DNA of 64,000 bases from Myxococcales bacterium UBA1238 (GCA_002309015.1 DBWM01000025.1:1-64000); one strand, 5' to 3'. Counted from the stretch's first letter, positions 8,735 to 18,456 are shown. Numbers and translations are program-made. The notes: generated from the sequence alone by a model not told the origin.

Positions 8735-9904
8735 ATGGAAAACCAAGAAAAAACTCCAAGCCGCAAAACCCTTTTAATTATCGCTGCTTGCGTGCTTTTT
8801 GGCCTCTATTGCTCCGAGCATCTGGTGGGCGTGTACATCAACACCCATGTGCTCGGGCTGGCCGATACGGGGATTTGCAAGGGCAACGGTCTTTCCTGCG
8901 CGGCTGCGGCCAAAACGGCGTTCGCTTCGTTCTTTGGGCTGTTTCCCACGGCGTCTTTGGGGCTTGCCTGTTACGCCACGCTGCTGCTGCTTTCGGCGGT
9001 GGGGATTGTCTGGCCCGGACGCACGCGCCGCCTGGGCGACACGCTGTTTGCCATCGCGCTGCTCTGCTTTCTGTATTCCTGCATGCTCGCCGTCGTGAGT
9101 GCAGTTTGGGTGGGCACGTTTTGTCCTTATTGCACCATGCTTTACGGCTTAAATACCCTCCTTTTGGTGGTCGCCACGCTGGGGCATCCCGAGGGCTTAA
9201 AGACCGCTCTTCGCCGCTTGTTTAAGGTGCCCGCGCAGTCTTCTGCCTGGCTCGCCTTTGCGGTGATGTTTGCGGCGAGCGCTGCGGCTTACGCGCGATA
9301 CAACAGCCAGAATCAGGAAGCGGTCGCGCAGATGGCCCAAAAAGCGGCCCTCGATGCCGAGCTGGCCAAAACCAAAGGTCGCCCCACGCCTGGAGATGCG
9401 GTGCTTCGCGGCTTTGAAAAGGCGCCCGTGGAAGTCATCCTGTTCAGCGATTTTGAATGCCCCTATTGCCGAAAGCTCGCGGCCACCTTCGACGAAATCC
9501 TCGAAGAGGAGCCCGGCCTGGTGCGCATGTATTTCAAGCATATGCCCATGTCGTTCCATAAAAACGCCGAAAAGGCCGCAGTTGCAGCCGTTTGCGCGGG
9601 CCGGCAAAACCAGTTCTGGAAGATGCACGACCGCCTCTTTGCGAGCAACAACGCCCTTGAGCCCGAAAAATTGCCCGCCTACGCCGCCGAAATCGGGATC
9701 GATGCCGAAGCCTTTTCGCTCTGTCTCGACGATCCCACCGCCCTCGATGTGGTCAAAAAAGACGCAGACGAGGCGGTTAAGCTCGGCGTTGAGGGCACCC
9801 CCACCTTTTATGTCAACGGTCGCAAAGTGCCCGGCGCGATGCCCAAAGATCGCTTGATGAATCTGTTGCGCGAGGCCGAAAAAGAGGCTTCGGCGCAGCC
9901 TTGA
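8735..9904 (+). CDS. VKOR-DsbA fusion, disulfide-forming membrane protein
   Basis: 389 aa from the ATG at 8735 (GAGGT about 11 nt upstream); a GTG at 8717 overlapping the previous stop is an alternative. The first 165 residues are a four- to five-helix vitamin K epoxide reductase domain, with loop Cys48 and Cys55 and the membrane CPYC pair Cys130/Cys133. After one more hydrophobic helix (about 170-188) comes a DsbA-like thioredoxin domain with CPYC at Cys242/Cys245 and a cis-Pro region GTPTF. Such fusions oxidise periplasmic thiols and pass electrons to quinone, replacing DsbA/DsbB. This fits a locus and organism rich in Cys-containing lipoproteins. Confidence 0.9.
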   Translation: MENQEKTPSRKTLLIIAACVLFGLYCSEHLVGVYINTHVLGLADTGICKGNGLSCAAAAKTAFASFFGLFPTASLGLACYATLLLLSAVGIVWPGRTRRLGDTLFAIALLCFLYSCMLAVVSAVWVGTFCPYCTMLYGLNTLLLVVATLGHPEGLKTALRRLFKVPAQSSAWLAFAVMFAASAAAYARYNSQNQEAVAQMAQKAALDAELAKTKGRPTPGDAVLRGFEKAPVEVILFSDFECPYCRKLAATFDEILEEEPGLVRMYFKHMPMSFHKNAEKAAVAAVCAGRQNQFWKMHDRLFASNNALEPEKLPAYAAEIGIDAEAFSLCLDDPTALDVVKKDADEAVKLGVEGTPTFYVNGRKVPGAMPKDRLMNLLREAEKEASAQP

Positions 9905-10755
9905 ACCCCATCCCCATCGGTGTTTGCGGCGTAGGCCATTTTGGAAGCCTGCACGCGCAAAAGCTCGCCCATCTGCCCGAAGCCGAACTTCGGGGCCTTT
10001 ACGACATCGATCCTGATATAGCTAAAAACACTGCAAATCTCTGCGGTTGCAGAGCTTTTGACCGATTCGATGCGCTGCTTTCGGAATGCCGGGCGCTGGT
10101 GATCGCGACGCCTGCGGTGACCCATGCGGCCCTGGCTGAGCGCGCGCTTCTGGCGGGGGTTCACGTCCTGGTCGAAAAGCCGCTGGCTACCACCAAATCC
10201 GATGCCGCCCGCCTGTTGGAGCTTTCAGATCGCCTCAATCTGACGCTGCAGGTGGGCCATATCGAGCGCTTTCATCCGCAGGTGCGCGCGCTGAAGCAGC
10301 GATTTTCAAAGCAAAAACCGGCGCAGATCTCGTTTACGCGAACCGTGCTTCCTTCCCCCAAAAACCGCGATGTGGGCGCGCTGCTCGATCTGATGATCCA
10401 TGATTTGGATCTGGCGCTCTGGTTTTGCCCTGGTGAATCGCAACTCCTTCGGGCAGAACGCTTTTTTGAATCGGAACGGACGGAGGAAGCGGCCTCGGCC
10501 GAGCTTCTGCTGGGGAATACCCGGGTGAGCCTTGACTGCGATCGATCTGCCTCAAAACGGCTGCGCCAAATCGATGCAGACGGAGAGGTGATCGATCTCT
10601 CCCTTTGCAAAGACGACCTGCTTCTTTCGGAATTGCGCGCATTTACAGACGCTTGTCTGTATCAGAAGGCGCCGGTGGTGACCGGGCGCGAGGCCAGGAC
10701 GGCCCTCGATTGCGCCCTCGATCTGATGGCGATCTCGAAGCTTACGGCAAGGTGA
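9901..10755 (+). CDS. Gfo/Idh/MocA-family NAD(P)-dependent oxidoreductase
   Basis: 284 aa. A Rossmann fold opens the protein (GVCGVGHFGSLH, residues 7-18). The family motif EKP is at 92-94, and a C-terminal alpha/beta domain carries the HDLDLALWF segment. Members usually oxidise or reduce sugars, cyclitols or nucleotide sugars; the substrate cannot be read from sequence. The start is a TTG overlapping the TGA of the VKOR fusion (TTGA), which suggests coupled translation. The 3' end overlaps the convergent M23 gene by 14 bp. It is shorter than typical members (320-380 aa), so the C-terminal domain is compact. Confidence 0.85.
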   Translation: MNPIPIGVCGVGHFGSLHAQKLAHLPEAELRGLYDIDPDIAKNTANLCGCRAFDRFDALLSECRALVIATPAVTHAALAERALLAGVHVLVEKPLATTKSDAARLLELSDRLNLTLQVGHIERFHPQVRALKQRFSKQKPAQISFTRTVLPSPKNRDVGALLDLMIHDLDLALWFCPGESQLLRAERFFESERTEEAASAELLLGNTRVSLDCDRSASKRLRQIDADGEVIDLSLCKDDLLLSELRAFTDACLYQKAPVVTGREARTALDCALDLMAISKLTAR

Positions 10756-12709
10756 CTTCCTGGGTGCGCGTCTGGCTGTTGCCTTCAAAATCTTTGGCCG
10801 TCACCTCCACCGTATGCCGCCCCGTGAGGTGATGTAAATCCAGCAGCACCAATCGTTTATAGGCGTTTTGCCATTCGGCGGGAGCGGGCTGCCCGTCCAG
10901 GGTCATGGTCGCGCTTCGAACCCCGGATCCTTTGTCGAAGGTCTCCACGATGATGCGCGGGCCTGCGGGATGATTCTCCACCCGGGCGTCCCCAATCTGA
11001 GGCGGCGTGCGATCGGCCATGAGCGCGAAGGCGAGGGGGTGAGCGGTCGAGCCGTGAATGTAATGTCGCTCGTCCTCATGGTGGCCCAGATACCACCAGC
11101 GATCGCCGTCCTTAAAGTAAACTGCCAATGATTCTGCGTTGTTACGAGGTTTGATGCCGATGTCGGTGTAGCCTTGAGCGGGGCGCCAGGCGTTGGCGAA
11201 AAGGTAGAGATCGCTTGCGGGCTCGAGCTCGCAGGGCGCCTGGCATCCGGGATTTTTCTGAACGTCGAGGGCGGTGGCAAAGGGCACGGCAAACGCCTTT
11301 TTGTCGAAGGTGAAAGAGACATCTCCCGCATCGATTTCTTTTTTGTTTTTCACCCCATAGGTGATCACGCCCTGCCAGATCGCGTCTTGTCCGGGGCATG
11401 CGGATCCGAGTTCGTAAACCCCGCCGTCGGGCGATACGTCGAAGACCGCGGCTAATTCTCCCTGAACCCGGGTGATGTGAAGGCCTTTCTTCAGGGTTTT
11501 GCCTTCTCTTTTGAGCGTCAGCAAAATCGGTTCGCCCTCAGCGCAGGCGGTGATGGGCAGGGCCATCGCGTTGTTGAACCAGTGGGGCGTTCGGTAGACG
11601 TACGAACTTTTCTTCGATAGCGCAGATTTCTTTTTTAAATCCGCGCTCTTCCACTGCGCCTGATCCTTTTGTGGGGTCACTTGCAGGGTAAACTTTGCGC
11701 GACCTTCGTTGCCGCTCGCGTCCCAGGCCACGATCTCTGCGCGATGGCGTCCGGGTTTTAAATCGCGGATCGAGCGCTTGCCCTGTTTATCGTGCAGCGA
11801 GCATCGCGGGCCTTCGGGCGTAAGTCTGTGAAAAAAGCCCTGTTTTTGCGCTTTGAGCTCGGCTACGTAATCGAGTTCGGTCTCCTTTTTTGAGGCGTAG
11901 CTCACCTGATCGTAGGTGACCGCGTGGCGCAGCTGGCCGTCGATGTAAAACTCGAATCTGCGCGGCTGCAGCTGGCGCACCGAGCCTTCCATGTGATCCT
12001 CGATGGCCACCGCCAGATCGACATCGCCGCCGAGCTCGATGGGATCCTTTTGTTGCCGCAGATCGATTATCTGCGCGTCGTGCGTTTGAAACACATGGCT
12101 CGCTGCCGCTTTTGGCTTTAAATAAAGCCGTGTAATTTCGGGCGGTTTTGTGTCTTTGAGATGCAGTCCGTGGAGCTGCGGGTTGACAGGCTGCCCGTCT
12201 TTTCGCACTTCAAAATGCAGGTGGATCAGATCTGTGCCGCTCGTGCCGATATAGCCAATGATTTCGCCGCGTTTGACCCTGACTTTGGGATTGCTTTCAA
12301 AATGGAAGCCCTTTTCGGCTTCATTTTTCTGAGCAAAATCGACGAGTTGGCCGGCAAAGGCCGAGAGATGCGCGTAAACGGTGCTGTATCCGTCGCTGTG
12401 GCGCATGTAAATCACGCGACCGTAGCCCGTGTGGTTTTGGCGCAGTTTGTAGATCAGGCCGTCGGCAGCGGCGTAAACCGGCGTCGTTTCGGATTCGCTC
12501 ACATAGAGATCGAGGCCCGCGTGGTGATGCGAGAGCCGGTATCCGCCAAAACTGCCTGTCACATTTGGAGTTGCATCTAAAGGATACAAAAAATCGATCT
12601 TCGGCTGCTCCGGCGCATCCTCGTCATTTTGGGGGGCTAAAGCCGTGCAAAGGGCCCAAAATAAACAGAAAACCGGCGCTCGCCAAAGCGATGCCAAGCG
12701 GTGTTTCAT
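10742..12709 (-). CDS. Secreted M23 (LytM-type) peptidoglycan peptidase
   Basis: 655 aa with an N-terminal hydrophobic signal (about 1-25). The M23 domain spans about 45-180. It has zinc ligands His63 and Asp67 in HAGLD, the YAHL His114, and HLH (163-165), so it looks catalytically intact. The remaining 450 residues contain several beta-rich, Ig-like segments that may bind the wall or a partner. No strong Shine-Dalgarno is visible before the ATG. It forms an envelope-hydrolase group with mepA and the NlpC protein nearby. Confidence 0.85.
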   Translation of the reverse strand: MKHRLASLWRAPVFCLFWALCTALAPQNDEDAPEQPKIDFLYPLDATPNVTGSFGGYRLSHHHAGLDLYVSESETTPVYAAADGLIYKLRQNHTGYGRVIYMRHSDGYSTVYAHLSAFAGQLVDFAQKNEAEKGFHFESNPKVRVKRGEIIGYIGTSGTDLIHLHFEVRKDGQPVNPQLHGLHLKDTKPPEITRLYLKPKAAASHVFQTHDAQIIDLRQQKDPIELGGDVDLAVAIEDHMEGSVRQLQPRRFEFYIDGQLRHAVTYDQVSYASKKETELDYVAELKAQKQGFFHRLTPEGPRCSLHDKQGKRSIRDLKPGRHRAEIVAWDASGNEGRAKFTLQVTPQKDQAQWKSADLKKKSALSKKSSYVYRTPHWFNNAMALPITACAEGEPILLTLKREGKTLKKGLHITRVQGELAAVFDVSPDGGVYELGSACPGQDAIWQGVITYGVKNKKEIDAGDVSFTFDKKAFAVPFATALDVQKNPGCQAPCELEPASDLYLFANAWRPAQGYTDIGIKPRNNAESLAVYFKDGDRWWYLGHHEDERHYIHGSTAHPLAFALMADRTPPQIGDARVENHPAGPRIIVETFDKGSGVRSATMTLDGQPAPAEWQNAYKRLVLLDLHHLTGRHTVEVTAKDFEGNSQTRTQEVTLP

Positions 12710-12744
12710 GGTGCGATTTTGAAAGGAAGGGAGGGGAGAGGGAA

Positions 12745-13812
12745 TCAGGCTTGGGTCTTCGCCTTGCGGATCATGTCGAATTCGCTGGTGTAAAGGCGGA
12801 GACGATCGATGACCAGACGGCGGTTGCGCTCGTTCATCGCGTCTTCGCGGACGCGGTCGAGTTCGTCCATCTGGCGGGCGGCGTCGAAGAGGCCGTCGCA
12901 GATTTGGGCCAGCGCGTTCAAATCGCAGTCCTTGCGGGGCTTGCCGGCGAATTCATCGCTGAAGCGCTTGAACTGAACGTTGGCAGCTTCGCCGAGAGCG
13001 CCCACCAAAGCGTCGAAGCTGGTCACCTGGCGCTCGCTGCGGATCAGGTCGAGTTCGCGCTGGTAATCGCTGATGTGCGAATTGATGATGGTGCGGTTCT
13101 TTTCGTTGGCTTCGGACTTGAGGCCCTGCTCTTCGAGGGCGTTCATGCGATCGACGAGATCCTTGAGCACGTTGATGATGCGCTCAAGTAAAGCGGGACG
13201 GCGGGACAAGCGGGGCTTGCCTGCGAACTGCGCGCTGTAAAGGGCGAACTGGTCGTTGGCGACGCGGGCGAGAACATCGGCCTGGACTTCGAGAGTGCCG
13301 TCGATGCGGGCCTTGGCGATCGCGTCGCGCTCGCTCTGATACAGCGAGATCATCTGCTGCACGATGCGCTGCGTGTTGGCGATTTCGGGGCCACCGATAT
13401 GGGAAAGCTGATCGAGGCGGCTCGAAATGCGCTGCATCTCGCTCAGGAGTTCATCGAGCAGGCCGAGATCGCGGGTCGCGCGGTTTTGGCCGGCAAAGTA
13501 ACGCGCATACTGGGCGTTAAAAAGTTGCATGAACTCTTCGAGATCGCTCGCTTCCATCGCGTCCCTGCCACCTTCGGCCTGGGCTTTTTTGATGGCGTCG
13601 AGTTCTTGGCTGTAGCGCTCAAGGGTCGCTTTCAGGGCATCGGCCTCAGCGGCACGATCGGCCTCGCGCAACTCCTCGCAGAGCTTTTCGCCTTCAGCAA
13701 TCAGGTTAGAGAGAAGCGCTGCATCGCGGGTGATCCGAGGATGACCGGCAAAATCTAGCGCATAGCGGGCGTGCAGCTGTTGCACGCGGTCTTGAAGTTT
13801 GTTCGTGTCCAT
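12745..13812 (-). CDS. Protein of four FAG-motif helical repeats, family not recognised
   Basis: 355 aa, soluble, no signal peptide. It consists of four diverged units of 85-92 aa. Each opens with an aromatic-rich helix, the motif F-A-G-x-x-R (FAG at 21, 106, 196 and 288) and S/T-R-D or a similar turn. Each ends with a helix close to Y-x-x-E-L/R-D-A/L-I-x-K/R. Predicted structure is nearly all helical and charged. I do not recognise the family. The gene sits alone, divergent from serC and 35 bp upstream of the M23 gene on the same strand. A scaffolding or nucleic-acid/protein-binding repeat role is possible but not shown. Confidence 0.8.
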   Translation of the reverse strand: MDTNKLQDRVQQLHARYALDFAGHPRITRDAALLSNLIAEGEKLCEELREADRAAEADALKATLERYSQELDAIKKAQAEGGRDAMEASDLEEFMQLFNAQYARYFAGQNRATRDLGLLDELLSEMQRISSRLDQLSHIGGPEIANTQRIVQQMISLYQSERDAIAKARIDGTLEVQADVLARVANDQFALYSAQFAGKPRLSRRPALLERIINVLKDLVDRMNALEEQGLKSEANEKNRTIINSHISDYQRELDLIRSERQVTSFDALVGALGEAANVQFKRFSDEFAGKPRKDCDLNALAQICDGLFDAARQMDELDRVREDAMNERNRRLVIDRLRLYTSEFDMIRKAKTQA

Positions 13813-14114
13813 GGCGCGGCATTATAAACACCTTGTCGGTCGATGCGAGGGGTTTGAAGTTTTTTCTCAATTTTTTTTCGGGAAGCGCTCATTTTTTGCT
13901 GGAGGGCTGCTTTGGGCTTCGGTTTTGCATCGCGCGTCCGCTCCGTATTGTTTCAGCGCGTGAGAGTCGCTAGAGTAGGCGCCGTCGCGGATGTAGGCGA
14001 TCGAGCGCAGTTTTGAAGGCTGGGCTGTTCGCCGTCAGCATCAGCGATATTTTTTTAACGTCGGCGTTTGCAATGCCGAGCATTTCACTGACTTCACCCC
14101 GGATGGTGGTTTTC
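13813..14114. other. Divergent intergenic region upstream of serC
   Basis: It holds a T-rich tract (13860-13890), the candidate serC promoter at 13948-13976 and a leader of about 130 nt. I find no riboswitch signature or clear terminator/antiterminator pair in the leader. The in-frame upstream ATG at 14013 would add 34 residues absent from SerC proteins. Confidence 0.4.
13948..13976 (+). promoter_or_regulatory. Candidate serC promoter
   Basis: TTGTTT (13948-13953), a 17-bp spacer and TAGAGT (13971-13976). The same TAGAGT -10 is used at the strong promoter near 52229. Confidence 0.45.
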
Positions 14115-15200
14115 ATGTCTCATCGCATCTTTAACTTTGCCGCTGGTCCCTGCACGCTTCCTTTACCCGTTCTTGAAAAAGCACAAGCCGAGTTTGTGGA
14201 ATATCAAGGCTCGGGTATGTCTCTGTTCGAGATGAGCCATCGCGGCAAATATTACGACAAGGTCCAGAGGGACGCCCTCGCGCTTTTCCGCAGCACGCTC
14301 AACGTGCCTGAAACCCACGAGATCCTCTTCCTTCAGGGCGGCGCTACGCTGCAGTTCGGCATGGTTCCGCTGAACTTCCTTCATGCTGGCAAAACGGCCG
14401 AATTCGTCAACACCGGCATTTGGGCCAAAAAGGCATTGGCAGACGCGAAGGTCGTCGGCAATACCAAGGTCATCTGGACGGGTGAAGAGACCAAGTTTGA
14501 TCGAGCGCCCGATATGAAGGACGTAACGGTCAGCCCCGATGCCGCATATGTGCACCTGACCACGAACGAGACGATCGGTGGCGTCGAATACACCGACCTG
14601 CCCAATACGAACGTGCCGATCGTCGCCGACATGTCGTCGCATATCATGTCGAGGCCCATCGATGTCTCGAAGTTTGCCCTCATTTACGCCGGGGCCCAGA
14701 AGAACCTCGGACCTGCAGGACTCACTGTCGTTGTGATCCGCAAGGACTTCATGGAGCAGGGCCGCGCTGACCTTCCGGTCTACCTGCGTTACTCCACGCA
14801 TGCCGGTGAAGCGATTTCGATGTACAACACTCCGCCGGTCTTTGCGATTTACATGATGAAGAACGTCCTCGAGTGGGTCAACGAAGTGGGCGGCCTGGCC
14901 GAGATGAACCGCAGGGCCGACATCCGCAGCAAGCTCATTTACGATGTCATCGAAGCGAGCGACGGTTACTATCGCTGCCCAGTCCAGAAGGGCTCCCGCT
15001 CCCGCATGAACGTGCCTTTCCGTTTGCCCACCGAAGAGCTCGAAAAGAAGTTCCTGGCCGAGGTTGACGCTGCGGGCTTCTCGGGTCTGAAGGGTCACCG
15101 CTCCGTTGGTGGTTGCCGCGCGTCCATGTACAACGCGATGCCCATCGAAGGCGCTGAAGGTCTGGCCAAGTTCATGACCGAGTTCAAGAAGAAGAATTAA
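14115..15200 (+). CDS. serC: Phosphoserine aminotransferase
   Basis: 361 aa, the usual SerC length. It converts 3-phosphohydroxypyruvate and glutamate to phosphoserine in serine synthesis, and also acts in the pyridoxal-phosphate pathway of many bacteria. The start MSHRIFNFAAGP is the conserved N-terminus of the family. The pyridoxal-phosphate lysine is Lys196 in GAQKNLGPAG, and the C-terminal GGCRASMYNA segment is typical. GGTGG lies just upstream of the ATG at 14115. It is followed by its own terminator, so it is monocistronic. Confidence 0.96.
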   Translation: MSHRIFNFAAGPCTLPLPVLEKAQAEFVEYQGSGMSLFEMSHRGKYYDKVQRDALALFRSTLNVPETHEILFLQGGATLQFGMVPLNFLHAGKTAEFVNTGIWAKKALADAKVVGNTKVIWTGEETKFDRAPDMKDVTVSPDAAYVHLTTNETIGGVEYTDLPNTNVPIVADMSSHIMSRPIDVSKFALIYAGAQKNLGPAGLTVVVIRKDFMEQGRADLPVYLRYSTHAGEAISMYNTPPVFAIYMMKNVLEWVNEVGGLAEMNRRADIRSKLIYDVIEASDGYYRCPVQKGSRSRMNVPFRLPTEELEKKFLAEVDAAGFSGLKGHRSVGGCRASMYNAMPIEGAEGLAKFMTEFKKKN

Positions 15201-15242
15201 GGCGGAATCCGCTCGCATTCAAAGCGCAGCGTTTCGTTTTGA

Positions 15243-15279
15243 AAGCCTGCCTCCTTTAATTGGGAAGCAGGCTTTTTTA
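15243..15279 (+). terminator. Rho-independent terminator after serC
   Basis: An 8-bp stem AAGCCTGC/GCAGGCTT (15243-15250 with 15267-15274) is followed by a run of T. The 260 bp from here to the convergent helicase gene hold nothing I can support. Confidence 0.85.
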
Positions 15280-15538
15280 TTGCGAATCGAAGGTGCCTGG
15301 TTTGAAAAGGGGCTGCTTTGGATGCAAAGCCGGTTCTTTGAAAATGGAATGGATGCGCTTTCAAAAATGTTTGCGGCAGTCTGAAATGAAAGCGCGGTGC
15401 TCAGATTTTGAATGAGATGCGATGGTGGTCGGATAGGCTGGGCTCGGATTTGGGATGGGAGACGACAAAATTCTGAAGGCGATGCTTGAAAAGAGAACCA
15501 TCTGAGCTTGCGTCGTAAGCGCGTCGCTCGGATTTGAA

Positions 15539-17572
15539 TCACTGGGGGGAATTTTCGGATTCAGCCTTCTTGCTTTGGAAGAGCGAGCGCATCGCAGCGA
15601 AACCGCTGATGTTGCGTTTGTCGCGCTCGGCCTCTGCATCGGCATTCTTTCCGCTCTTGTTTCCATAGAAGAGGCTTTCGTTGATCTCGTCCAGGAACCG
15701 GCTTTTACGGCGGTGCTCGATCTTTCCGAAATGGAGGCGTTTTTCTGCAAGGGTCAGGGTTAAATAGCGCTTGGCCCGCGTTACGGCCACATAGGCCAGG
15801 CGTCGCTCTTCGTCTACGTCGCCTTCGCCTTCGAGAACGCGCTTGTGCGGCATGAATCCCTCTTCCATGCCTGCGATATAGACCGCCTCAAATTCGAGAC
15901 CCTTGGAGCCATGAATGGTCATGAGAGAGACCTCATCGGCATTGCTGTCGCTGTCCTCTTCAGGCCTCGAGTCGAGGCAGACCTTGGAGACGTAATCCGA
16001 AAGGGTGAGTCCGAGTTCCTTGTCTTCAAGATGCTTTAAGGCCGACGCGATCTCCTGTACGTTATCCCAACGGCGTTCTACCTGTTTTAAGTCCTTGTAG
16101 GTCCGCGAGAGCTCGTCTGCAAAGCCCACCTCGGTGATCATGTCTCTGCAAACGTCAGCCATCGACTCGGAATGGAAGCGATCGCGGTATTTGTTGATGA
16201 GCTCACTCAATGCGCTGAGCTTCTTTACGGTTTGCGGCGGAAGATCGGCGATGCGATCGGGATGGGTCGCAGCTTCGGTGAATTTGATCTTGTTTTGGGT
16301 GGCGAACTGGCTGATGCGCTCGATGGTGGCGTCGCCTATGCCACGGATGGGGTAGTTGATGATGCGCCTGTAGGCGGCTTCGTCGTCGGGGTTGACCATG
16401 ACGCGAAGGTAGCTCAAGACATCGCGCACTTCCTTTCGGTCATAGAATTTGGTGCCGCCCACTATGCGATAAGGGATACCCGCCTGCCGGATCGATTCCT
16501 CGAGCTGCCGCGACTGAGCATTGGTGCGATAAAGGACAGCGATGTCTCTCCACTGGAGGTTATAGGCCCTTCGCAAACCCTGTAAGTCGCTGGCGATGAA
16601 ATCCCCTTCGGTGCTCCCTTCGGAGACCTTCTTTAACCTTAAAAGGGGGCCGTCTCCGTTTTCGCTCCAGAGGTTTTTCTCGTGACGGGCGGTGTTATGC
16701 GCGATGATGCAGTTGGCTGCCTTTAAGACGTTGTTGGTCGAGCGGTAGTTCTGCGTCAGAAAGATGATGCGGGCTCCGGGGAAATGTTCGCTGAACCGCA
16801 GTATGTTTCCGGCGACCGCACCTCTCCAGGCGTAAATCGATTGATCGTCATCGCCTACGGCGCAGATGTTGTTGAAGCCCTTCGCTAGCGCTTTGATGAA
16901 CCGGAGCTGCGCACCGTTGGTGTCCTGATACTCATCGACCATGATGTAGCGAAAACGCGAAGCCCATTTCTGCGCAATCGCAGCGTTCGACTCCAAAAGC
17001 TTAACGGGCAGAGCGATCAGATCATCGAAATCGACCGCATTCATAGCGCGAAGCCTTTGCTGGTAAAGGGGCAGCACGTGCTGAACGACCGCCTCCATTC
17101 CACCTCTGCGCCCGTCGGGCAGCTCGAGCCTGCCTTTGTAATGGCTGACCATACCGAAGACGTTCTTGGGGTTAAACTTCGCTTCGTCATAACCGAGGAG
17201 TTTGAGCGAACGGCGAACGGCGTCTATCTGATCGCCCTCGTCCATGATCGTAAAGCCAGGGTTTAAGCCCGCATTTTGACCTTCCTCGCGCAAAAAGCGC
17301 ATGCCCAGACTGTGAAATGTAGAGGTGACGACCCCTTTGGCAGCGTGACCCATCATTTGCGCCACGCGCTCCTTCATTTCGCCAGCAGCCTTATTGGTAA
17401 ACGAAAGGGCCAGGATGCGCTCGGGCAGCACGCCGCTGTCGATTAAATGGGCGATCCTGAACGTGATGACGCGCGTCTTTCCGGATCCGGCGCCTGCGAG
17501 CACAAGTACAGGTCCCTCGGTGGTCTCCACAGCCTCGCGTTGCGGCGGATTTAAGCTTTTTAAATCGAGCAT
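15539..17572 (-). CDS. rep: Rep/UvrD-like superfamily 1 DNA helicase
   Basis: 677 aa, close to E. coli Rep (673) and shorter than UvrD/PcrA, with no long C-terminal tail. It is a 3'-5' ATP-driven helicase. Motif I GAGSGKT is at 27-33, motif II DEYQDTN near 218, motif III DDDQSIYAWRG, motif IV QNYRSTNNVLKAAN, motif V IHGSKGLEF, and motif VI DEERRLAYVAVTRAK. The ATG at 17572 follows GAGAGG by about 6 nt; a longer frame to 17632 was rejected. Sequence details favour Rep over PcrA, with moderate certainty on the subfamily. Confidence 0.9.
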   Translation of the reverse strand: MLDLKSLNPPQREAVETTEGPVLVLAGAGSGKTRVITFRIAHLIDSGVLPERILALSFTNKAAGEMKERVAQMMGHAAKGVVTSTFHSLGMRFLREEGQNAGLNPGFTIMDEGDQIDAVRRSLKLLGYDEAKFNPKNVFGMVSHYKGRLELPDGRRGGMEAVVQHVLPLYQQRLRAMNAVDFDDLIALPVKLLESNAAIAQKWASRFRYIMVDEYQDTNGAQLRFIKALAKGFNNICAVGDDDQSIYAWRGAVAGNILRFSEHFPGARIIFLTQNYRSTNNVLKAANCIIAHNTARHEKNLWSENGDGPLLRLKKVSEGSTEGDFIASDLQGLRRAYNLQWRDIAVLYRTNAQSRQLEESIRQAGIPYRIVGGTKFYDRKEVRDVLSYLRVMVNPDDEAAYRRIINYPIRGIGDATIERISQFATQNKIKFTEAATHPDRIADLPPQTVKKLSALSELINKYRDRFHSESMADVCRDMITEVGFADELSRTYKDLKQVERRWDNVQEIASALKHLEDKELGLTLSDYVSKVCLDSRPEEDSDSNADEVSLMTIHGSKGLEFEAVYIAGMEEGFMPHKRVLEGEGDVDEERRLAYVAVTRAKRYLTLTLAEKRLHFGKIEHRRKSRFLDEINESLFYGNKSGKNADAEAERDKRNISGFAAMRSLFQSKKAESENSPQ

Positions 17573-17705
17573 CGAACCCTCTCGTTCCAAATCAAAGCGG
17601 CGCACTATAAACGCAGACGCGCGATCTGTCATTAGTGACGATTTTTAATGCGATTGTGGACTCAAATGTTTATATTCGTCAGTCTTTGACTGCGTGAGGT
17701 AAACC

Positions 17706-18452
17706 ATGAAGATACTTGTCTCCTGTAAGCGTGTGGAAGATCCGGACGCTTACATCACCCTGACCAGCGATCAGCTCGACATCGACCGCGATGACGTCGA
17801 CTACAAGATAAACCCCTTTTGCGAGATCGCGGTCGAAGCTGCGATCCGCCTAAAAGAAGACTTCGGTGGGGAAGTGGTCGCCGTCTGCATCGGTAGCGAT
17901 GAGGCTCAAAAAGAACTCCGCACCGCTCTCGCCATGGGCGCCGATCGTGGGATTTTGATCGAAGCCGATGAGCGAACGATAGACGCTGATCTCGTTTCGC
18001 GCCTGTTCGAACAGATTGTGAAGGAAGAGGAACCGGATCTGGTGCTCATGGGCAAGCAGGCGACAGACGGCGACAGCTGTGCAGCCGCTCAAATGTTAGC
18101 CGCCCGGTTGGACTGGCCTCAGGCAACGTTCGCCTGCGCTTTAAGATTCAACGGCGACCTGCTCGAAGTGGATCGCGAAGCCGACGGCGGCATTGAAACC
18201 CTTGCGCTTCCGCTCCCCGCCGTAGTCACCGCCGATTTGCGCCTGAACGAACCGCGCTATCCGAGCCTGCCCAACATTATGAAAGCCAAGCGAAAGCCCC
18301 TCGACTGCCGCGAAATGGAAGACTTCGATATCGATCTGCAAACTCAAACCGAGACCATCTCGATGAGCCTGCCTAACCAGCGGACCGCAGGTGTCCGCGT
18401 CAAAAGCGTGGAAGAGCTCGTTCAAAGACTGATCGATCAAAAATGCTTGTGA
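17706..18452 (+). CDS. etfB: Electron transfer flavoprotein beta subunit
   Basis: 248 aa, usual length. With EtfA it carries electrons from acyl-CoA and related dehydrogenases to ETF-quinone oxidoreductase. The N-terminal MKILVSCKRVEDP and the INPFCEIAVEAAIRLKE and GKQATDGDS segments are diagnostic. GAGG lies 6 nt before the ATG. It starts the etfB-etfA pair, with 4 nt between genes. Confidence 0.95.
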   Translation: MKILVSCKRVEDPDAYITLTSDQLDIDRDDVDYKINPFCEIAVEAAIRLKEDFGGEVVAVCIGSDEAQKELRTALAMGADRGILIEADERTIDADLVSRLFEQIVKEEEPDLVLMGKQATDGDSCAAAQMLAARLDWPQATFACALRFNGDLLEVDREADGGIETLALPLPAVVTADLRLNEPRYPSLPNIMKAKRKPLDCREMEDFDIDLQTQTETISMSLPNQRTAGVRVKSVEELVQRLIDQKCL

Positions 18453-18456
18453 GGCG

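Noticed and set aside
14163..15218. 351-codon minus frame opposite serC
   Set aside because: Antisense shadow of a well-conserved gene; no ribosome site, no family features.
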